A stretch of 64,000 nt of DNA from Adiantum capillus-veneris (taxonomy: Eukaryota > Streptophyta > Polypodiopsida > Polypodiales > Pteridaceae), in the NCBI GenBank assembly GCA_014529385.2, contig CM043969.1:19870946-19934945 (forward strand), read 5' to 3'. The notes beneath the pieces are model-generated. The model made no database searches, was not told where the DNA came from, and saw only the letters and a program-made list of their open reading frames with translations. Shown one piece after another: positions 56,859 to 64,000 of the stretch. The number at the start of each line of letters is the position of its first letter. Positions within the stretch are counted from its first letter, which is position 1. The position numbers were made by a program, and so were the translations under genes.

Positions 56859-59800
56859 TCATGGAAGCTCCGATAGGAAGGGGACGAGCAACATGCAAGA
56901 TCGAAGCTCTAGAAGAAGCTTGGTGTTCTTTCTTTCTCTTGGAATCGAAGTGTTCTTTCTCTCTCTTGGAATCGAGGTGTTCGCGGTATGCAGCCCCTAC
57001 AAACTTGAAGGGAGCAATGGTTTTTGGTGGGAAACCGTGCTTGTGAGGAGGGAGGCTGCCGACGGACCTGCACCAAACTGAAAGCGGCAGGTGTCTACGG
57101 CATCGCAGGGCTGTGTGGGGCAATTTGCGTCACTGTGGGGATCCATGTTGAGCAACCACATTTCAAGTTTACAACAGGTGCCCTATTTTGGGGCACCCAC
57201 ATCAAATAAGGGCAGGGACCCATGTAGCATGGCATGCAACCATGCATGCATGGATTGCATGCCACCAGCACCATGGATTTTTGATGCTACAAAATCAGAG
57301 TTTGTGGCTCGGCAAAGACAATGATGCTCATTGATTCAAGGATCTTCAACTCATTGATCCCATGTAAACAAAGATTTTTACAAACATACAAGGATGTTGT
57401 CGGAAAGGCTATAACCTACCATGGTAGGGACGATGGTTACGTCTCCAACTACATCTTAAGTACTCGAGCATGGATCGCAATTCAATAGGGTATTCACAAG
57501 GATCCGACAAGCTTGCCATGCATGCTTCTACATCCTGCCAGACATTGACAATACGGTAGGTCGAGCCGCATGATTAATACGATATGCTTCTATTTTCCAT
57601 TTGTTTGGCAAATGTTTCACAACATGCTACATAGTTCTATCATGCAAAAGAGGGGAGTGTACTTTGAGCCCTCCAAGCACAAGCACGACTTGTGACAATT
57701 ACATAAGCCTTCAAATCTTGTTGCATACATTGTCGGCAAGGGCCAATGGTTAATTGTACATCCGACTCAAGCACGGCCTGCATACAAACAATGTTGATTA
57801 GAAGCAAGGCTTCTCCAGCGTACCTTGACAGCACACACATATCTGAGGTCACAATTTGATGCCCATGGAATCTTAGGGAGATCGGCACACCCTGTGGTTC
57901 GACTTGATGAAGGGTGCACAAAGCTCCGCATTGCCGACTTCTTGTCCCTGCTCCCACAAGTCGGCAAAGATGCTAGCCACACAGAACTAGCCAATTTCAG
58001 TTGAAATTGCATGACAAGGTCAATTTTTTGTACATGATCAACAAGGTTGACTCTCTTTGCTATGGCACTTGTCAACAATAGCATTTGTTGGCAATGAGGA
58101 TAGATGTATTTATGTGAAGCACGACTTCACTTTAGGCATTTTGTATGGAGTTTTCGGACTCTACTATGAGCATACGAACTTGGGGAATTTCTCAATGTAC
58201 CTATAGGTTATTTCAGAGGGTGTATATGATACACGCGACAACTCTCTCTCGCGTAGTAGACTGGGCTATGAGCCGTATTGGAAGGAGTTTTTCTCCATCA
58301 AAATTTCAAGATGACTGGTTACAGCGGGATAACCAGGTTAGCCAAATTTTAAATTTGTTTGTTTTCCATGTTTTCATATTTACTTTGGAACATGTTGTCT
58401 GTCGCGTAAAGCAAAGTGCTTTGACAATTTCACATGAAGCAAGGCTTCTCACGTGTGCCACAATACTGCCTATTGACTTGGCATCAAGGGCATTGGCATG
58501 CAAGTTTGGGGAACAATTATGGTTAGAAATTTGCTCCCATTTTATGTGTGGCGACATCACGTTATGATGCATCACTACCAATGCAGACTGTGCAAGACAC
58601 TTATGGTTTTGGCTCTCATGCTTGAGGCTGTCATAGTAGCCAAGGACTTACAATATTGCATGCAAGGCACGTTAGTCACGTGGACTGAAATCCACTGCCT
58701 CATAGATTAGGCTTCCGCTATAACACCAAACACTTTGTCAAGGACAAGAAATGTTTTGGATTGTTTAGACATGCTTTCTGGTTGCTGGCAATGCACAACC
58801 ACACTAAAAAGAACCTAAATCTTGGACTTAATTCACAAGCAAAGTGCCATATTTATGTCCTTCTCATGACCCTTACAAGGTAGGTGCGTATGGATGTAAT
58901 TTTTGTTACCTCTCTCAATGAGAGCGTCATCCAGGCAGATTGTTGCATGTTTATAGAATAAGCTGCACGCTAGGCATAAGATGCACACGAGCATGGGCAC
59001 CATTTATACACGTCATAATAGTTTAAGGAAAGTTTCTCAGCCCCGCATGCTCTCCTTCTCTCTTTTTCTTATTTCTCTCGAAGAATAAAGAAAACTTTCT
59101 AAGAAGCTTTTGAACATGTTTTGTTTGGAAGTCAGCCTGAGCCAAGGTGCTCTAACTCTCAGCTAGAAATTGGGCAAGACGCCATCTAAATTAGTCTTCA
59201 TTGGTGTGTCGATTGAACACTTTCCATAAGGGCTATGAGCCACACATGCTGGCTAAGAGTCATTGTTAGATCTCGGGTAAGACCCAACTGTTGGCATTCC
59301 TTGGGTGATTGTTCTCCAGCTTGAACAGATCTACCCCGTGCACTCCCAATCGATGTTAATGGCCAAGCAAGAGTCTTTCCATTACATATGGGTATTTCAT
59401 AAGCACTACATGTTTTGGTGCGACGATTGAGCTGAGTTTTTGATAAACTTACACTCACATAGGCTGATCTATAACATGGCGTATAGATGCATCAAGAATT
59501 TCAAACAGCATGGCTGTCCATAAGAGCTAGACATTTCACTTGTGTTGATATCCTGCTCTCTCTATAGCACTACGAGTGTCTATGGAAGCACAGTTTTGGG
59601 GTAAGACCCAGCATGTGATTACCAAATCACCCCATAGGCATTGAGGATCACAGTTTGATCTATTCTTGTTATAATTTCAAAGAAAGAAGTCCGCAATCTA
59701 CCACGTAGTAGTGGACACATTCAACATTTCTAGTTGATTACAATCATTTTTGTATGCGGTCGACTATGTTAGTTATTGTTACCTGCTAGTTGAGCAATTT

Positions 59801-61580
59801 TATGAAGGGTCTTGCTAAGGGGTTTGACTACGTAGATTTTAACCAAAGGGTTTGGATTGCGAAGGCAGCACCCAAGGTTTCCAGTGCAATGTTGCTTGTT
59901 TTTTTTCAAGTCGTATAAATACGCTTGAATGTTTCAGAGACATGCCAAGGGCATGTCGCAACAATGTATTTTGGGTCGTGGTGAGCAATATACCTTTCTG
60001 CATTAGTTATGAATCCACGTGTAGGGTTCAATTTGGCACATGTTGTCACATGGGATACAACATGGTCTAGGAACTCACGGAGTTCGGTTTAGCAAGTGTG
60101 GAGCAAGTCTATGAGGGTCCCTCTCACTCACATCGTAGAGTGTTTATAGTTACCTCCACACGCAAGTACATCTCGTATTTGATGGATGTCACTTTTCATG
60201 ACATCCTCATTTGAGACATATTCCATATGTGGAGAATATGAGCTCTGGGACTGACACTGGTGCCTAATTCCTAATGATGTGTCACAACAACGTCCCTAGG
60301 TGTTGGTCGCATCCGTTTGTTAGACCATTCGAAGCACACAATATCAGGAACAATTTCAGTGGCCTGAAATTGTTGGGGTACTAAGTACAGACTTGTTGAG
60401 ATTGCAAGTGCTATGAAACAACCAAGTAACGGATGGTTGTTTCTATGTATAACCAAGTATGCTAATGAGAATGTCTCACAGTTGGTACCTAGGTGTGACT
60501 GTGTTTTCACATTCTATTATGGCCAACTTATGTACATGGCTTTCACATTGGTACCGTGGCAAGTTTTGTCATGAAATTGCGGTTCGAATTTGTTTGTGAA
60601 AAATGCATGTACACTATAGGTGTTATGGGCCCTAGTGTTTAATACAAGTTTGTTTGGAGCAACATGCAAATTGATGGACATTATTGTTTCTACAAGTGTT
60701 TGCACTTCAAGTGCAACCTCTCTAGCGGATTTAGTAAGCGTTCACACCCGACCATATACAATAATGGTTTAGTATGGGTGTCTGTGGTGACTGGATGATC
60801 TAAACTCTATGAGTTTACTTCGCTCAAGTTCACATTAAGTATCCGACTGTAACCTTCCTTGCTTAGTCATAGGTTATCGTCAGTCTCACGGAAGACTGTC
60901 TTTAATTGATTGGGGAAAGCACCTCAATCTTATTCTCTGCTATTCATCCCGCGTTGGACGGATAGTTTACAAGCATTCTATTTAGTACTAAAAGATATGC
61001 TGAGCGCATACATTAGTAAACCACTCTAAAGGATATGTTAAGTGCATACGCTAGCACGAAGAGACATAACTGGATCGGTTACCTTTTTGGTTTGGAGTTT
61101 GCTTCATATGATGAAAGGCATGTTGCAACTAGTTTTGTCTCTGCTTAGTATTCTCAAGTTCTCACCCTTCATCATCAGTTTTGATGAGGTTGACTTCTGG
61201 TAAGAAATTACAACAGTAAGTCACGGACTTGGTTGCAGCTGATGGGTATGTCAGCATATTACTTTCATGGAAAGTTGAGCAGAGGTTTTATTGCATGTTT
61301 CCAGTACCTTCAGAAAGTCTAAAAATTGGTTATGCCTTTAGACACCTCTTAGTTGTGGTTACTCCTTTAAAGTACTCAAGTGAGTTGTAGATAAAACTTG
61401 TTGCAAAAGGACAACAATGTTGAAAATCAAGATGTTGCTCTTGGTTTTATTGAACCTTCTCACTGCACCAAGTATTGGTCATACGGACAATTGGCCCGCG
61501 TATGGGATGCCAATCAAGAAAACATTAGTGTTCTTACGAAGATACTATCATTTGTGTTTTTGAGGACGAAAACTCTTCTC
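56732..61580 (+). other. L2 interior, no recognised coding capacity
   Basis: It contains a long CT tract at 56779-56860 in the leader. The rest is T/A-rich DNA with many short frames on both strands. Near 61560 a plus frame reads FEDENSSPRG, reminiscent of gypsy polyprotein ends. The interior may be a heavily decayed or replaced gypsy pol. Confidence 0.6.
56779..56860. repeat. (CT)n microsatellite in the L2 leader
   Basis: About 38 CT units with one CTTT interruption, about 50 nt after the primer site. Confidence 0.95.
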
Positions 61581-61594
61581 CAAGGGGGAAGTAA
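61581..61594 (+). other. Polypurine tract of L2
   Basis: CAAGGGGGAAGTAA immediately before the 3' LTR TG. Confidence 0.88.
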
Positions 61595-61714
61595 TGTCAG
61601 GCCAAGGGCCAGGACAGACATGCAGTTAAGGGGCGCTATATTCAGGGACTAGGAGTCTATATATATGCACCGTTGGGTGGAGAGTTGCATGGTCTAGTCC
61701 CCCATGGTCTTACA
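61595..61714 (+). repeat. 3' LTR of L2
   Basis: It begins TGTCAGGCCAAGGG and ends GGTCTTACA, 120 bp. TGGTG follows. Confidence 0.92.
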
Positions 61715-62720
61715 TGGTGGGGTTGTTTATTGATACGATATGATGTCAAGGACTTATACCTTTGGATCTAATACTATGGAAACCAGGAATAAGAAGCAAG
61801 AATATGATCTTTCATTGTGCATGCATATAAACAAGAAATGGAACACACAAGGTGAATTAGGTTTCATTTATAGCAAGAAAACAACAAAATTCCCTCTTGT
61901 AAACACACATTTCTATCAGATTGTTGATTGTTTAGACAGGTTCTTATGGGAAGCTACTAGAAGATATGGGGTAGGTAAGAAATAATGAATATGACAAAGC
62001 TATCCCAAATGGATACTAGGTTATCTATACCAAAAAGAGGAATAATTACAATGAACACATAGAAAACAAGATGAGGCTAGTATTAGATGCCAACATATAA
62101 TGAGAAAATGTGAGTTTCCAACTTGGGAATATGTTAAAGCTTGGGATTAGGTTAGTAGCAATTTTGTGGTATATTCAAATTTGGAATGTAACATGCTAAC
62201 TTAATTTGCACAAGCTTGGGGTGTGATGAATTGCAACTTGTGTGGTCCAAATAGACAAGCAAATCACAATTTCTGTTGGCGACAATCAACACCTAATAGG
62301 TTGGTGTCATTTGCCATTTAGGCCAAGGGAGAAGATGCCTAATAAATTTTTTCAAGCGAATGTTGTTTTAATGCATGTGTCAATTAGGCCAAGGGAGAAG
62401 ATGAGAGGAACACGATACTTTCCCAAGCTTGCATCAATAGGGACTGACTCAAGCTCAAAGACAGTATTCAAGCACCTTACAACCTTGAGGACACTATTTC
62501 AAGCACTTTGTTCTCTAAACTACCACTCAAACAAACATATTTTTTGTTTTATTTGTTTGGTTTTATTTTGCAAAACTCACAATGGTGAATAGATTATATT
62601 GACAACACCAAAAAATTACAAATTCTTGCCATGCTCGTGTTGAGCCATGTCATCTCTAGGAGACCATAGATACATCGATCGCAACAAAGGGAGGGTCCTC
62701 ACCCTTATGCATGTAAGTCG
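61715..62720 (+). other. Probable continuation of L1, then unassigned DNA
   Basis: Directly after L2, GGGTTG... resembles the L2 interior at about 61165-61190, as expected if L1 resumes here. Similarity fades within a few tens of bases. A 66-bp-spaced repeat of TAGGCCAAGGGAGAAGATG is at 62319 and 62385. No gene recognised. Confidence 0.45.
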
Positions 62721-63500
62721 GTCAATGCATCACCAATGGCCCTATTCCATTCATCAATATTCTTTCGTTTTCTAATTGCAATAATCGCCCCCTTGCTTTG
62801 TTGTATTATCTTTGTGAATCTGGCTGTTGCCATGGTGTTGGTGAATACACAACAATTCCTAGCATTCCAAACCTATTTGAAGTAATAATATCTAACAATT
62901 TGTGTTGCAATAAGCATCACATGGCTCTTGAAAACCTTCCCTCCTAGGAAAATATCGTTCTTTAAGAACCCTATTTTTTGGGTCTTTTGAACCCATTTGC
63001 AAATCTTTCTCGCTAGGCTGCAGATACAAGGCATTCCTTAAAAAGGTGAGAGAGATCTTTGCTAGCCGTTCTGCATTGCAAGCATCAATTGGGGCCAATC
63101 CCCCTAGCCAGAGCCTTCACCCTAGTCAATAAGGCTCCCCACAATATCTTTCATAGAAAGACCTTCATATCATGCGGCCATTCTGGGAACGAGATGTTCT
63201 TGGCGACTGCCTCCCATCTTGATTCTTGCCAATTCATGCCCCACTGTTTGTTTAATGGAGAGAACCAATCCATCCAAGCCACGAGGATGTGGTATACTTC
63301 TTTGATTCGAGGCTTCAAGAAATATCTGTTCTTAGGCCTTTCCACTTGAGCTTAGACAAACAACTAGGTAGACACCAGCTATCAAGCCGTTCAAGGGCTC
63401 TGCTAATCAACAATCTTTCAGTCCCATTGTGGAGCACCATTTGGTATGTACTTTTCCAACAGCTGCTTTGTTTTCTAATAGTAAGAGAATTTGAGTTTTG
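62720..63500 (-). pseudogene. LINE-type RT tail with zinc-binding region
   Basis: Minus-strand frames near 63000-63200 read VFL, then WGALLTRVKALARGIGP, then CLQC...HLFKEC. This is the zinc-binding region that follows reverse transcriptase in plant L1-type LINEs. Further downstream VWNARNCCVF and a basic end appear. Stops and frameshifts disrupt it, and RT proper is not in the window. A host gene derived from such a domain is less likely given the decay. Confidence 0.7.
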
Positions 63501-64000
63501 TTATGTTTAGGGTTGTAACTTGTATAGCCTCAATTGAAAAGACATGTGCTACGGCGGTGTCACGCATTAGTCCTTGTTGGTAGGGAGTCAATTTAAGCAT
63601 AGCAAAAGTAGTTATGCCATCAAATAAAAGCACATGACAACGTGAGAGCGCCATGTGAGAGTAGCTCTTGCAAACTTGGAGAGAACGTTGGAAATGAGGA
63701 TGGAACATGCTAACAAATGAATTATCAAACACTTTATTGAATTACCAAACAAAACAAAAGGTTTATTGCTATGCTCAAAGCAATGGAACTTGAGATCCCA
63801 CCGGCAGCCACGAGCATAAAGCTAAAAGCTTAGTGAACAATAAAAACCTATAAAGATTGTATGGCAAAAAAGAAAAACCCCTAAAAAGCAAACACAGAGT
63901 ACAACTCAACAAGCTTTATCATGAGACACCAAAACAAGTGGGTAAGATGCTTGAATAGTGTCCTCAAGGTTGAGGTTTGAAACATCACTTTGTCTATCTT
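63500..64000. other. No gene recognised
   Basis: A-rich unassigned DNA to the window end. Confidence 0.5.

Larger units (their letters stand above)
56599..61714 (+). mobile_element. Complete short-LTR element L2, nested in L1
   Basis: Two LTRs of exactly 120 bp (56599-56718 and 61595-61714), a primer site (56720-56731) and a purine tract (61581-61594) mark a structurally complete LTR element of 5116 bp. It is flanked by a perfect TGGTG duplication. The ~4.86-kb interior has no recognisable gag, protease, RT or integrase; the longest frame is 140 codons (58145-58567). It is therefore probably mobilised by another element's proteins. Confidence 0.9.

Noticed and set aside
56731-57123. 130-codon minus ORF and plus ORFs at 56758-57081
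   Set aside because: Driven by the CT microsatellite of L2.

Overview
This window is plant nuclear DNA from a large, repeat-rich genome. It holds one intact-looking cellular gene, a cytokinin-activating LOG-type gene, in a sea of old, nested LTR retrotransposons and long (GA/CT)n, (GT/CA)n and poly-C tracts. The gene has seven exons with canonical GT-AG introns. An angiosperm is most likely; the sequence does not fix the species. I see no tRNA, rRNA, CRISPR array or bacterial-type gene.

Layout. 1-9634: a Ty3/gypsy element (G1, minus strand) with 2.3-kb LTRs; the left LTR runs off the window. 9635-14155: LTR end, PBS and decayed, unrecognised coding DNA of another element (plus). 14156-15720: a copia element reduced to two ~263-bp LTRs, PBS, RNase H end and PPT. 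15905-16240: copia integrase-tail relic. 18325-21032 (minus): the LOG gene, with its probable promoter and a CT/CA-rich leader up to about 21466. 21960-25331 (plus): integrase tail and PPT of a G1 relative (G2). It is split by a 2.66-kb 3'-truncated element (X) flanked by 56-bp direct repeats. 26884-27172: an unusual compound microsatellite. 28965-34463 (minus): a Ty1/copia element (C2) with a solo LTR (copy A) inserted inside its zinc-knuckle codons. 36268-37022: a second solo LTR of the same family (copy B). Both solo LTRs have 5-bp target-site duplications. 39590-about 44060 (minus): a 3'-truncated gypsy element (G3) with gag, protease, the start of RT, PBS and a repeat-rich LTR. 46100-49990: LTR, coiled-coil and gag relics with internal duplications. 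51025-52480: a deleted copia (C3). 52530-61720: two copies of an apparently non-autonomous LTR family (L). The complete copy L2 (56599-61714) has two 120-bp LTRs, PBS, PPT and a TGGTG duplication, and sits inside the older copy L1. 62720-63500 (minus): a LINE-type zinc-binding RT tail.

How the parts relate. The LOG gene is the only likely functional protein gene, releasing free cytokinin base from its nucleotide. Everything else is mobile-element DNA in stages of decay. Motifs and target-site duplications give a relative order of events: C2 before copy A, L1 before L2, G2 before X. Several unrelated families, and the LOG leader, carry a sense-strand (CT)n run roughly 110-280 nt downstream of the TATA-like box.
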